64,000 bases of DNA from Paraspadella gotoi. Taxonomy: Eukaryota; Chaetognatha. The notes beneath the pieces are model-generated. The model was not told the origin of the DNA. It did no database searches and saw only the letters and a program-made list of their open reading frames with translations. This document shows, one piece after another, positions 30,720-44,021 of the stretch (positions within the stretch are counted from its first letter, which is position 1; the number at the start of each line of letters is the position of its first letter). Made by a program: the position numbers and the translations under genes. The DNA is taken from contig CM119269.1 of the NCBI GenBank assembly GCA_051294375.1, positions 14,457,918-14,521,917 on the forward strand. The letters are read 5' to 3'.

Positions 30720-31975
30720 CCCCATATCTTTCATCTCTCGGTTTTGAGAGCCAAGCCCAGTCGGTGGCGAGATGAAGTATTGGCTTCTCTGGCGAGAAAG
30801 TGAGGGACTGGTCGACGCACGAAACGAAGGGAGGGCGTGGCGCTTGGTCGATCGATAGGAACCAGTGAATCGAGTTTGACGTGATTATTGGGAGAATGCT
30901 GCGACGCTTTCAAAGTAATTAGTTTGAGTCCGTCGGTGTGGGAAATAGTTTGATGGCTGAAAAGGCTCAAGTGGGTTAAGGTTTGCCGGAGAAAATTAAT
31001 TGATTTAATTTCGAAAATCGGTATTTTGCTAATTACGCGAAACGGGTAGCTAAAATGCTTTGGGGACATAGATGCAGGAAAACGTTTCTAGTAATTTTAT
31101 TCGTAAATTTACCCTAAGTTTCTAGTAAATTACCTACTTGTCTAAAATGCAATAATATTTAAACGAAATGGCATTAAATACTGTAAGATGAAAATAAATA
31201 AATTCAGCTTTGAGTTGGAAACGATGAAGTTCGATGAGTCTGAGTGCGAAGGAAGACAATTAGGGTTAAAAGGAGTTAAAGATAAGAAGTGTTAAGGAGA
31301 AAAAAAAAGGATGCCGAGGTTCAACAGACATTCAAAGCTCCGAGGTAAGGGGCGAAAGGTGAGGCAGGTCGACTGGTAAGGGACGACGCGATCCGGAAAC
31401 CCACCGGGTTAAGTAAAAGGAGAAAAGACGAAAAAGAAATTAAAGGGAAAAAAATAAAGAAAAGAAATAAAAGAACAAAATGTTCTCAGTGCCCGCAACG
31501 ATTTTTCCTAGTAAACAATCCGATAAGTTAAGTATTATTAATATACAGACTATTCTTAGCTTAATTCTTGTTTCATGTTCGTTGAGGAAAATTGAATCAG
31601 CAGCAAATGTAAATTAACAATTATCGCAATTTTTTTTTTTCGTAGAAAATTTAACAAAATCTTTATAGTTTCAAAAACACTTGGCTTTCCACGTCTCTAC
31701 AATAAGTTCTCATTGAGGACTTGACAGAACCTACCCATCCTCACTTCACAGAACCTACCCATGCTCACTTCGCCCATTCCTTTCAGAAAGTCAGTCACAC
31801 TTTCCTCGCCCCCCGCGTCAACGCCCGTCAACGCCACCTGAAGAAACAAATGACCGCTGCAGCGACATCTGACGTCGATGTCGTCATCGTCGTTGACGTC
31901 GCTGTCGTCGTCGTTGTTGTAATCGAATGAAAAAACAAAAGGCTTCTCCAAGGATTCGTTGGGGAGCGGGGCGAG
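30720..31975. other. No gene recognised
   Basis: Mixed-composition DNA with AT-rich stretches. A two-unit direct repeat (CTTCACAGAACCTACCCATC type, near 31740-31765) and a GAC/GTC run near 31870-31920 are the only structure I see. Confidence 0.5.
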
Positions 31976-32234
31976 GAAGATTCGATTTTCTTCGATATTT
32001 CTCTCTCTTTCTCGCTCTGTCTCTCTCTCTCCTCTATCTGCTGCTCTCTCTCTCTCTCTCTCTCTCTCCTCTCTCTCTCCTCCTCTCCTCTCTCTCTCTC
32101 TCTCGCTCTTTTACTCTCGGCGTACAGTAGGAAGGTTTATCCTTCTTTCTCCCAGGGGCGCAGTTTATTGGTTTTGTGGCTTTTGTTTTTTTCTTTCTTG
32201 GTCGAAAACGCCGAGAGAGAAGAAGGGAGAGAGA

Positions 32235-32308
<74 letters not shown>

Positions 32309-32310
32309 GG
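31975..32310 (+). repeat. (CT)n then (GA)n tracts
   Basis: CT repeats (32000-32105) and GA repeats (32222-32307) flank about 115 bp of unique DNA and could pair as a long hairpin. Counterpart 39545-39875. Confidence 0.85.
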
Positions 32311-32568
32311 TCCCTCCGTAGCTTAAACACGATGTTTGTTCAAGTTGATGGCGGCAATTTTTCTCACGCTCGCCTTTCGTCTTTCTTTCTTTCTTCTCTC
32401 CTCGTTTTTTTTCTTCTCTCTCTCTCTCTCTCTCTCTCTCCCTTTCACTCCTCTTCGTCTCTGTCTCTGTCTCTCTCTTTTATTTCTTCCCTCCTTTCCT
32501 TCTCGAGGGACGAATAAAAACTGCGTATGTCACGAGTGTCTGCAGAGAAAAAGAAAAGAAGAAGGAAG

Positions 32569-32593
32569 NNNNNNNNNNNNNNNNNNNNNNNNN
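32569..32593. other. 25-N gap between the direct repeat copies
   Basis: Sits exactly at the junction of the two copies. Confidence 0.98.
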
Positions 32594-35500
32594 AAAATCC
32601 CATCAGCCGTAAATTTACTTGGATTCCTTTCTACAATTAAAACCTCATTTCGCGAACTGATGAGGGGAAGGGACGACGACGACGACGACGATGACGACGA
32701 GGAATAGTTATCCCGTTTTTTCTTCCACTTAAGCTTTTATAAATATGTCGTTGTCCGCCGTCTCACGCTGCTGTTCCGTGCCTGCCGCCGGCCCGCCGCC
32801 TGCTGATGGTCGCGTTCCATTTGACAAAATAAATTAAACAAAACACGAGAGCATCCGACTGCGAATGCCTGCGCGCCTTCACATAGCTGACTATTTAAGT
32901 ATATAAAAAATATTTTAAAAAAACTACGAGAAATTAAAACTAAGTTTATTTTAATGTATGTAGAAAAAACAACAAATTGGCTATTCTATTTAATTCCTAT
33001 TTGTAATATTCATGAGGGTACAGGTTGCACAAATTTTTGAGAATTCAATAAAATTTCTTTACAGAGATGCAATTTCACCCAGTTGAGTCCATTTTATCCC
33101 TGGTTGAAAAAAAGAATTCTTACTCATCCTCTTTAGAACCGAGGATCGCGTAATGACTCGGCTTTCATTGTCGCGAGAAAACCGGCTGATTGTTTCGCCA
33201 AGAAAAAAATGAGGAAGAAGTTAATTTTTCTTCCATCGATTGGATTCAACGAGAAGACGATTTTAAAATTATTCTTCGCTTTTTCTCTAAGACTCACGAA
33301 GAGACGAGTTTCGAAGTCTGGCTTTTTTTTTTTCTCTCTTTTCTGTCTTTGATAATTATTTATTTATTCATTTCTACGTTTTCTTTTATTTTCTCCGCGT
33401 ATTTTGGTTGGCTTCAGCTCTTTTTTATACTCAGCCGAAGACTCGCGTAAAAGTCGACAATTTCCTTAGTTGATTCTGATGTCGCCCAAGATCACGTACG
33501 TAATAGCAGGTACGCAAACATAGCAGGTATGCCAAACTCTATAAATATCTGTGCCTCAGTATTCAGAGCCAGTTTTGTTTTACTTTTAGTTTTAAAAAAA
33601 CAAAAGTAATATATTTTAGGAAAACCTTACACAGACGTTGATAAAGATGTTTCTTTCCCTCTTAACAGTTACCCTATAGAACTCGTTAAGTAAATGGACT
33701 TATCTTGGCTTTAACTGTAGTAGCGACAAGGGGTCCTTTTTGAACCTGCAAAGAACTCTCATCTTTCTATCGATCGAGTAAATGTTTAATTAATGCTTTG
33801 TAATAAACCATCTGAAGAGTTCTAATGAAAGTTGTTTTATTACAAATTGATTACCACATCATACTACTAAATGGCTGTGAGGTAAAATCTTTTTTGCTAG
33901 AGACATGAACAGAATTAAGTTGCTAATTAAGGTATGGTATCAGAAAAATATTCGGATTCAACCGATGGGAAGCATTAGAGAGCTTCGACTTCATTGTGGT
34001 TACTGTGATTTAATTACATGTTTAACCAGCGCAAAAAGAACTTTATTTCCAAGATCTATATAGTTCGAAAATTTAGTTTTCAAAAAAATTAATCGCATTC
34101 TTTAATGATTGAATATATTAATTGATGAATTTGGAACTTTTTGTCTGTGGGTGGTTGGTTTTCACGCAATCTTTAACTTTGTTTTGTCTTTAGACTTAGC
34201 TTTTTTTTTGATGCTTGCCTGTATGTACTGAATCCTTGTGTGAATTCGAAAAAAAAACGCATATAATAGTGAGTAGCATGTTTTCTTATTGTGCGGGAGA
34301 AACTTGTATTCCTATCTTATGACTAAATTATAGGAAAGTGTTTTCCTAGATCGATTTACCTGGTAATCCTGTAAGGAATTTAGCACAACATCGTCTTTGA
34401 GACAATTAAAATAATTGTTATGCGTATTGTAATTTGTACTCAGCGTCATTTTTCACGACAGCTCTAACTGTTAAACTTTTCACCTTCGTCAGTTCACGAG
34501 TTATTCGTGGTTCGCCCCCGCTCTCCCCACCCCGCCTAAGCACTACCCGCCTCCCTCCACTGCGAGTCTCTCGCCCAAACTGGCTTCATCAAGGATTTCC
34601 AAGTCGCAAACGACGAAAGAGAACCTAGAGGAAAGAGAAAAGACAAAGAAGACGAAGACAAGAAGAAAGGACGAAAAAGAAAGGCGAAGAGGAAGAGGAA
34701 AGGCGAAGACGAAGACGAAAGAAAGGCGAAGACAAGAAGACGAGAAGAAAGACGAAGACAAAGAAAGCGAGAGGAAGAAGAAAGCAAGACAAAGAAGGCG
34801 AAGAGGAAGAAGAACGGCGAAGACGAAGAAAAAGAAAGACGAAGACGGAAGAGAAGAGACGAAGACAAAGAAAGGCGAAGATGAAGACGAAGACGAAGAA
34901 GAAAGGCGAGACAAATAAAGGCAAAGATGAAGACGAAGACGAAGACGAAGGCAAAGAAATGGCGAGAGGAAAGAGAAGGGCGAAGACTAATAAGAAGGAC
35001 GAAGTCGAAGACGAAGCGAAGAAGAAGAGGAAAAGAAGAAGACCACAGTGACAAAGGCGAGGACAAAGGCGAGGACAAAGGCAAATAAAAGATCTAACGA
35101 CGATGTTGCCCCGAAGACAATGATTGAAGATGAATACGAGAAGATGACGAAGATGAAGACAATAACGACGACAAATCGAGAAAGTAGAAAGAATAACGAG
35201 GAAGATCTAAAGACTTAAAACGATGACGACGACGGAAAAAAAAAAGAAGACGAAGACGACGGTTAAGACGATTACGAGAACGACGACGACGGAAATGGGA
35301 CGACGACGAGACGACGACGACGCGAAATGAGGACGACGACCCCCGACGATATAGAACCACGATGATTGACGTCAATCGAGATCACGTGATTTTTACGCCA
35401 ATCAATCGCCGTCAAAGCATCGTAATGCAAAGTGCCAGAGTGAATTTCGTCGACTGAAAATGAAAAAAAAAAATGTTGGAATCGAAAAAGGAATTTGAAG

Positions 35501-38057
35501 GAATTCTTCGGATGAGAAAAAACTGAAATAGAAAGGTTGAAGGCATGATGATGAATTCGGGGACGACGAGGCTTCAAGACGAATCGACGACGAGGATGAC
35601 GACGACGACGACAAGGATGATTGACGACGACGACAAAGGATGATGACGGACGAACAAGAACAAGATGACCACCAAGAGATCAAGACGAGAGACAGGATGA
35701 TGACTATTACGACAATGACAAAGAAGACTAGACGTTACAATAATGAGAATGATGATTAATGACATTTTCGAAGTAGAAGAAAACGAGGAAGATCGCGACG
35801 GTGATGAGCGACGACGACGACGACGACGACGATATGTATTGTGACAAAGAAGACGACGACGTACGAATGAAAAAGAAAGATTTTCTTTTTTTCCTTTTTT
35901 CACTTTTCTTTTCTTTCTTTCTTTTCTTCTTTTTCCGACTCAAAATAAAGTCTCTTCTTCGCCTTGGGGATTTTCTCTCTCGAATAACTTTTTTTCGAAG
36001 GGGCTTCTGTCGAAAGGTTGAGAGCGTGCTTGCCAAGCCGTGGGAATGGGAGGGCGTGCTTGCAAGCGCGCGATTACATAAGAGATCAATTCTGCAAAGC
36101 GCGGAAATGGGGATTGGTGGAAGTTGTTCGCGAGCGGTGAATGCAAAAGCGAATCCAGCAACCGGGTGATTGGGGAGGAGGCTGGCCCGCAGCAAGCGGA
36201 GCGAAAGACGTACGTAGAAATCATTGCGTGAGAAACGGAGCATGCGAAAGCGCGTTTGTCACGCGTGGGAAATGGAGCATGCGAGCGCGTTCGCGCGGGT
36301 GGACTGGGCGTTGTGCACGCGGGGGAAATGGAGCTTGCGAGCGCGTCCGAGCGTTCCAATTATTTTAAATTCTTCGTCGCGTTGATGAATTTCATCGCAA
36401 TCGGACGACAAACGATTCTTCGATTCGAGGCCGAGAAATTCGCATGTAGGCTGGTGTCGCGCGCACGTTGCGTTGCACGGCCCAACGACGCGTATGGGAT
36501 TCGGGTCAAATGCCTAAGTTGGCTAAGTTGGACTTCGAGCCAGAAAAAAGAAACAAAAAAATCGCGCTTTGAATCTTTCTTCCGCCGACTCTGTCTCTCT
36601 GTCTCCTCTCGCTCATCGTCTCTCTCTTTCTCTCTCAGAGTCAGACCTCGGAGCCGTGAGGTATTTACACGGCGACGACGCGAAGAGGTTTACGCACTCC
36701 CAAAACCAAAAAAAAAAAAACATCAGTAAATACGAGTTTTGTCTCGGGTTATTTTTTTGGGTCTTCGGGGGCTGGAACCGAGACCTTTTTAAACAATTGT
36801 TCGTCTTTGGGTCGCGTGCTTCATCTCCCCGTTACCTCCTTGTCTCGGTCACCGTTGCCGCGCGCCCCTAGCGTGCTTGAGTTTAAGCGTCCCAGTCTCT
36901 AGTGCTACTTGTTTTCGGTTCTTGATTGATTGCGATTTCTTTTACGCGGATTACGATATTAAAAACAAAAAAACTTACGAAAAGGAAAACTTACTTATTT
37001 TAAATATTATTAATTTTGTTTAGATTTTATTTCTATTTTTCATTACACCTTTTTTAATTATCCAAACCGAAAATGAATTTTAATTATAAAAAACTCAGTT
37101 TGTTTTCCCTCATGTTAATACTTTATACTCTTACAGCAAAGTAACATAAGCTTTCCCATTGACTTTTCCATACTTTGTTTCCGAGAGCCTTCCCTTTCAC
37201 TAACGTTTTTCCACTGGCCTCGTTCATGCTTTTCTTTTTTCCGTTCATCATGCTTTCACCGGTGTCTTTCCATGTTTTCCCTCAACTAATCATGCTATTC
37301 ACCGTGTCTTTTCCATGTTTTACATCCGCCAAATCAACATGCGTGTCTTTCCGAATGTTTTTCCTTTTCCGCTATCAAAGCTTCGCCGTGTCTTTCTTGC
37401 TTTTACGCACTGATATCAGGCTTTCACCGGTGTCTTTCCCATGACTTCTTTCCCTTATCCCTAATTCATGTCTTTCCCATGTCTTTCGCATGCCTTTCCC
37501 CTATTCCGCTAATCATTGCTTTCAGTGGTGCCTTTTTCCCTTTTTCTTCGGTCTGTCGACTGCGTTTCTCCGTCGCTCAAGCGAACGTCAGAAAATTAGG
37601 CAGCTGACTGCCGTTTCGCACTTTTTCTTTTTCTTTTTTTTCTTTATTCTTTTCTATGTTTATTTTTTTTGTTCTTTTTTTCCTCTTCTTTATCACCCTT
37701 TTTCCTTTTCCTGGTTCGGTTTAACATTTCTGGAATCTTTCCTCACTTTAGAAAAGCATTTGAATCCAGGTTTTTTTTAATGTTTGTTGCCCTGTGTTGA
37801 TTTTCACTCTATTTTCTATATGGTTTTTTCTTTCTTTATTCCTTCCCACCCCTCAAAATATTTAGTATTCAGCAATTTAAAATTCATAACACTTTTTCCT
37901 CCTGCCTTTTTTTTTTCTCTTCGACAAAGTTTTCTCTTTCTCTTAAATCTCCTGATTTTGATTCGAAACTCTGTATCCGTTTCCTCCTTTCTTTTCGATT
38001 TACAAATGTTTCCCCCGCCAAATCTCGCGACTATTCAATATGTCCTCCGTCCCTCTC

Positions 38058-38089
<32 letters not shown>

Positions 38090-39583
38090 TCTTCTCTTCT
38101 CTCTCTTCTCCTCTCCTCTCCTTCACCCCCTCCATTCCCCCCCCTCCCCCCCCTTCTCTCTCTCTCCCTCCCCATATTTTCCATCTCTCGCGTTTTGAGA
38201 GCCAAGCGCAGTCGGTGGCGGATGAAGTATTTGGCTTCCTGGCGATGAAAGTGAGGACCGGCCTGTCGACCCGACAACGAAGGAGGGGCGTGGCGCTTGC
38301 GATCGATATGAACCAGTGAATCGAGTTTGACGTGATTATTGGAGAGAATGCTTGCGAGACGCTTCAAAGTAATTAGTTTGAGTCCGTCGTGTGGGTAATG
38401 TTTGATGGCTGAAAAGGCTCAAGTGGGGTTAAGGTTTGCCGGTGCCGAGGAAAATTAATTGATTTAAGGGTTTCGAAATCGGTATTTTTGCCTAATTTAC
38501 GCGAACGCCGCCGTAGCTAAAATGCTTTGGGGACATAGATGCAGGAAAACGTTTCTAGTAATTTTATTCGTAATATTTACCCTAAGAATTTCTAGTAAAT
38601 TTACTATTCTTACTGTGTCTTTAAAATGCAATAATATTTAAACGAAATGGCATTAAATACTGTAAGATGCAAAAATAAATATAATTCAGCTTGAGTTGGA
38701 AACGATGAAGTTCGATGAGTCTGAGTGCGACAGGAAGACAATTAGGGTTAAAAGGAGTTAAAGATAAGAAGTGGTTAAGAGAAGAAAAAAAGGATGCCTC
38801 GAGGTCTTCAACAGACATTCAAAGCTCCGAAGGTAAGGGCGAAAGGTGAGGCAGAGTCGACTGGTTAAGGAACCGAACGCGATCCGCGAAACCCAGCCGG
38901 CGGTTAAGTAAAAGGAGAAAAGGATGAAAAGAAATTAAAGGGAAAAAATAAAGAAAAGACAATAAAAGAAACAATGTCTCTCAGTGCGCCAACGATTTTT
39001 CCTAGTAAACAATCCGATAAGTTAAGTAATATTAATATACAGACTATTCTTAGCTAATCTCTTGTTTTCATGTTCGTTGAGGAAAATTGAATCAGGCAGC
39101 AAATGTAAATTAACAATTATCTGCAAATTTTTTTTTTCCGTAGAAAAATTTAACAATCTTTATAGTTTCAAACACTTGGCTTTACCACGTCATCTACAAT
39201 AAGTTAACTCATTGAGACTTAGACAGAACCCTACCCATCCTCAACTGTCACAGAACCTTACCCAATGCTCACTCTCGCCATTCCTTTCAAGAAAGTCAGT
39301 CACACTTTTCCTCGCCCCCGCGTCAACGCCCGCGTCACGCCACCTGAAGAACAATACTGACCGCTGCATGCGACATCTGACGTCGATGTTCGTCATCGTC
39401 GTTGACGTCGCCCCCCCCCCACCCCCCCCCCCACGGACCGCTCGCGTGCTTGTCGTCGTTGTTGTAATCGAATGAAAAAACAAAAGGCTTCTTCCAAGGA
39501 TTCGTTGGGGAGCGGGGCGAGGAAGATTCGGATTTCTTCGATATTTTCTCTCTCTTTCTCGCTCTGTCTCTCTCTCTCTCTCT

Positions 39584-39632
<49 letters not shown>

Positions 39633-40126
39633 CTCTCTCTTCCTCTCTCTCTCTCTCTTCTCTCGCTCTTTTACTCTCGGCGTACAGTAGGAGGTTTATC
39701 CCTTCTTTCTCCAGGGGCGCAGTTTATGGTTTTGTGGCTTTTGTTTTTTTCTTTCTTGGTCGAAACGCGAGAGAGGAAAGAAGGGGAGAGAGAGAGAGAG
39801 ACAGAGAGAGAGAGACGAGAGAGACGAGAGAGAGAGAGAAGAGAGAGGAGAGAGAGAGAGAGAGAGAGACGGTCCCTCCGTAGCTTAACACGTGTTTGTT
39901 CAAGTTGATGGCGGCAATTTTTCTCACGCTGCCTTTCGTCTTTCTTTCTTTCTTCTCTCCTCGTTTTTTTTCTTCTCTCTCTCTCTCTCTCTCTCTCTCC
40001 TTTCACTCCTCTTCGTCTCTGTCCTCTGTCTCTCTCTTTTATTTCTTCCCTCCTTTCCCTCTCAGAGGGACGTAATAAAAACTGCCGTATGTCCACGAGT
40101 GTCTGCAGAGAAAAAGAAAAGAAGAG
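32594..40126 (+). repeat. Direct repeat copy 2 (7.5 kb)
   Basis: Starts at the first base after the gap and matches copy 1 throughout: LINE fragment (33655-34115), purine tract (34620-35040), 37-bp and 42-46-bp minisatellites (36235-36345, 37245-37530), and CT/GA tracts (38050-38165, 39545-39875). It has more homopolymer and one-base errors. Local extra bits, such as a C-rich run at 39411-39432, suggest raw-read noise. Confidence 0.95.
33655..34115 (+). mobile_element. LINE fragment, second copy
   Basis: Same fragment as 26225-26661, with other frameshifts. It belongs to the duplicated block and is not an independent insertion. Confidence 0.7.
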
Positions 40127-40235
40127 GAAGAATGAGCGAAGGAGGAGGGCGAGGAAGAAGATTACCGAGAAGGAGTGAAGGAGAGAGAGAAGAGAGATGG
40201 ACGAGAGAGAGAGGAGAGAGAGAAGAGAGAGAGAG

Positions 40236-40259
<24 letters not shown>

Positions 40260-40274
<15 letters not shown>

Positions 40275-41143
40275 TGGAAAGATGCGTAGAGATTAAACGT
40301 AGAATGAGGGAATAAACAGGAAACAAAGGAGCAGAAAAAAAAAAGAACAAGAGAAGAAAAAAAAGAGAAAACTACTGGAGATGGAGTCGTTGAGAAATAA
40401 ATGGAGGAAGAGGGAGAAGGAGAGGGAGAACGAGACGGAGAATGAGAGAGAGAATGAGAGGGAGAGGGAGAGGGAAAGAATTATGAGGGGAGGGGAGAGA
40501 AGTATGGAAAGGATTAGAAGAGAGGATTTAAAGAGAGGGACGAGTCGAGAAAGGGAGAGGAAAAGCCAGGGAAGTTGGGGTCATAAGCGGTCGAAACTCC
40601 CCGCAAATCCGCCGGTAATTCTCGACCCGGATGTGAGGGAATCATCCATGAAATCCGAACACATCCGGGCAGTACATGAACTTTATGAAGCTTTTCTTTT
40701 TCAATTCGTACGATATTTAAATTTTACAATATTTAAATTTCTAAATTTTATATTTAATTTTTTTTTAACCTCATTCGGAGTCTATATTTAATGAATTGTT
40801 ATTTATTCTTCCGCTTAAGAACGTCCCTCGACTAAAATTACTTAAACCAAAACATTGTAATTGTTTTGGGAATTTCTTTCTTTTTCCTTTCTTTTTCCTT
40901 TTTTTTTCTTTTCCTTTATTTTTCATTTTTTCCTCTGAGTCGAACGATAGCAAGAACATTTACCCGCGCGTCGGTTATTCCGACCGAAGACAAAGTACAG
41001 TGGGAAAGCGTTGGACGAGAACGGAGGACAGAGAGAGAGACGCCTTTGATAGAGACAGAGTCGGAGATGGAAGATGAAAGATCCATGATGGGAGATATCA
41101 GAAGGGAGATAGGGGATAAAGTTGGAGATGGGAGATGAAAGAT
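40260..41143 (+). repeat. Direct repeat copy 3a (~0.9 kb)
   Basis: AAAGAGTGGAAAGATG...GTAGAGATTAAACG onward recurs at about 41630. It ends at a 25-N gap with the first unit of the 61-bp minisatellite. Confidence 0.92.
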
Positions 41144-41168
41144 NNNNNNNNNNNNNNNNNNNNNNNNN
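41144..41168. other. 25-N gap
   Basis: Placeholder between copies 3a and 3b; about 460 bp of GA/CT-rich DNA (41169-41629) follows before copy 3b starts. Confidence 0.98.
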
Positions 41169-41539
41169 CAGAAGCAGAGACGAAGAGGAGTGAAAAGGGA
41201 GAGAGGAGAGAGAGAGAGAGAAGAAAGAGGAGAGAAGAACGCCGAAGACGAAGCGAAGCGATGTTAGTAAATCAAGTTGGGCCATGCAACTTAACAACCG
41301 TGTCTACGCTTACGGGGACTTCTTCTCTCTCTCTCTCTTTCTTCCTCTCTCTTCTCTCTCTCTCTCTCTCTCTCTCCGTCTCTCTCTCTCTCTCTCTCTC
41401 TCTTCCTCTCCTCTTCGCTTCTCGACCGTAAAGAAAACTTAGCCGTTATGTCAACCCGAGTTAACTGCAGACCGAAGAAAAGAAGAGGAAAACTCCACTG
41501 TACGCGAGAGAGCCGAGGAGAAAGAAACCGAGAAGAGGA

Positions 41540-41548
41540 AGGAGAGAG

Positions 41549-41638
<90 letters not shown>

Positions 41639-41640
41639 AA
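41540..41640 (+). repeat. (GA)n tract
   Basis: About 100 bp of GA repeats with two GGAGAG/AAGAG breaks. Confidence 0.9.
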
Positions 41641-42490
41641 GAGTGGAAAGATGGTAGAGATTAAACGTAGAATGAGGGAATAACAGGAAACAAAGGAGCA
41701 GAAAAAAAAAAAAGAACAAGAGAAGAAAAAAGAGAAACTACTGGAGATGGAGTCGTTGAGAAATAAATAGAGGAAGACGAGAAGGAGAGGGAGAACGAGA
41801 CGGAGAAATGAAGAGAGAGAATGAGAGGGAGAGGAGAGAGGAAAGAATTATGAGGGGAGGGGAGAGAAAGTATGGAAGGATTAGAAGAGAGGATTTAAGA
41901 GAGGGACGAGTCGAGAAAGGGAGAAGGAAAAGCCAGGGAAGTTGGGTCATAAACGGTTCGAAACTCCCGCCAAATCCGCCGGTAATTCTCGAGCGGATGT
42001 GAGGGAATCATCCATGAAATCCGAACACATCCGGCAGTACATGAACTTTATGAAGCTTTTCTTTTTCAATTCTACGATATTTAAATTTTACAAATATTTA
42101 AATTTCTAAATTTTATATTTAATTTTTTTTTAACCTCATTCGGATCTATATTAATGAATTGTTATTTATTCTTCCGCTTAAGAACGTCCCTCGACTAAAA
42201 TTACTTAAACCAAAACATTGTAATTGTTTTGGGAATTTCTTTCTTTTTCCTTTCTTTTCCTTTTTTTTTCTTTTCCTTTATTTTCATTTTTCCTCTGGTC
42301 GAACGATAGCAAAAACATTTACCCGCGCGTCGGTTATTCGCGACCGAAGACAAAGTACAGTGGGAAAGCGTTGGACGAGAACGAGGACAGAGAGAGAGAC
42401 GCCTTTGATAGAGACAGAGTCGGAGATGGAAGATGAAAGATCCATGATGGGAGATATCAGAAGGGAGATAGGGATAAAGTTGGAGATGGG
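41630..42490 (+). repeat. Direct repeat copy 3b
   Basis: Matches 40260-41143 with small indels and continues into the minisatellite that copy 3a loses at the gap. Confidence 0.92.
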
Positions 42491-43650
42491 AGATGAAAGA
42501 TCCATGATGGGTTTATCAGATGGGAGATAGGGGAAAAGTTGGAGAGGAGATGAAAGATCCATGATGGGAGATATCAGATGGGAGATAAGGGATAAAGTTG
42601 GAGATGGGAGATGAAAATCCATGATGGGAGATATCAATGGGTGATAGGGGATAAAGTTGGAGAATGAGGAGATGAAAGATCCATGATGGGGAGATATCAG
42701 ATGGGAGATAGGGGATAAAGTTGGAGATGGGAGATGAAAAATCCATGATGGGTGATATCAGATGGGAGATAGGGGATAAAGTTGGAGATGGGAGATGAAA
42801 AATCCATGATGGGAGATATCAGATGGGAGATAGGGGATAAAGTTGGAGATAGAGATGAAAGATCCATGATGGGAGATATCAATGGGAGATAGGGGTATAA
42901 AGTGTGAGATTGGAGATGAAAGAATCCATGATGGGAGATATCAGATGGGAGATAGGGATAAAGTTGGAGATGGAGAGATGAAAGATCCATGATGGGAGAT
43001 ATCAGATGGGAGATAGGGGATAAAGTGGAGATGGGAATGAAAGAATCCATGATGGGAATATTCAGATGGGAGATAGGAAATAAGGTTGGAAGATGGAGAT
43101 GAAAGATCCAATGATGGGAGGATATATCAGATGGCAGATAGGATAAAGGTTTGGAGATGGAGAGATGAAAAATCCATGATGGAGAATATCATGATGGGAG
43201 AATAGGCGGTAAAAGGTGAGATGGAGATGAAAAATCCATGATGGAGACATCAGATGGGAGGATAGTTAAGGGAGATGAACAACGGATATGAGAGATAAGG
43301 GATATAGATCAGAAAAAATCCATGATGGGAGATATCAGATGGACAAGATAGGGGATAAAGTGGAGATGGGGAGATGAAAAATCTAATGATGGGAGATATC
43401 AGATCGAGTATTATAAAGAGAAATCGAGGGAGATATGGGAAATAGGATAAAGTTGGAGATGGAGATGAAAAATCCATGATGAGGAGATATCAGATGGAGA
43501 TAGGAATTAAAGTTGGAGATGGGAGATGAAAAATCCATGGATGGGAGATATCAGATGGGAGATAGGGGATAAAGTTGAGATGGGAGATGAAAAATCCATG
43601 TGGGATGATATCAGATGGGAGATAGGGGATAAAGGTGGAGAGGAGACATG
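42405..43650 (+). repeat. 61-bp minisatellite array, about 20 units
   Basis: The unit contains CCATGATGGGAGATATCAGA, TGGGAGATAGGGGATAAAGT and TGGAGATGGGAGATGAAA. Neighbouring units at 42743 and 42804 are exactly 61 bp apart. Inside each unit a GGGAGAT submotif recurs, so it arose from a shorter repeat. Units are clean to about 42840 and then show indels, with the most decay at 43250-43450. Repeats are contiguous, without spacers. Confidence 0.93.
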
Positions 43651-43964
43651 GGAGTTTGGAGATGGATAGATGGGATATGTGAGTTATGTGATCGGTTATG
43701 ATAGATTAGAGATTCAAGATATGGGATGGGAGAGAGAAGGGCGCACGTGAGTAGGATTAAAGATGGATATTGGATAAATCTTATGGGAATAAGGACATGA
43801 TGATGATGATGCAAAATTTTTAAAAAAAAGGTTTTAACAAAGAAAAAGTTTTAAATGGAAAACTTATTAAATAAGATGACAATTACATGTATTAAAACAA
43901 TGGGGCGCCAGTCGAAGAAGTGGAAAAAAGTAGGATCGGAAAAGAAAACTTGAGCAACTAAGGG

Positions 43965-43967
<3 letters not shown>

Positions 43968-44018
<51 letters not shown>
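43968..44018 (+). repeat. (GA)n tract
   Basis: Pure GA, about 50 bp. Confidence 0.95.

Positions 44019-44019
<1 letters not shown>

Positions 44020-44021
<2 letters not shown>

Larger units (their letters stand above)
25169..32568 (+). repeat. Direct repeat copy 1 (7.4 kb)
   Basis: From AAAATCCCATCAGCC (25171) to AAGAAAAGAAGAAGGAAG (32568), this stretch recurs in the same order and orientation at 32594-40126. The copies are separated only by a 25-N gap. Differences are mostly one-base insertions and deletions. Confidence 0.95.

Noticed and set aside
42405-43650. CRISPR-like array
   Set aside because: The units are contiguous 61-bp repeats without unique spacers, in an intron-bearing genome; a minisatellite.
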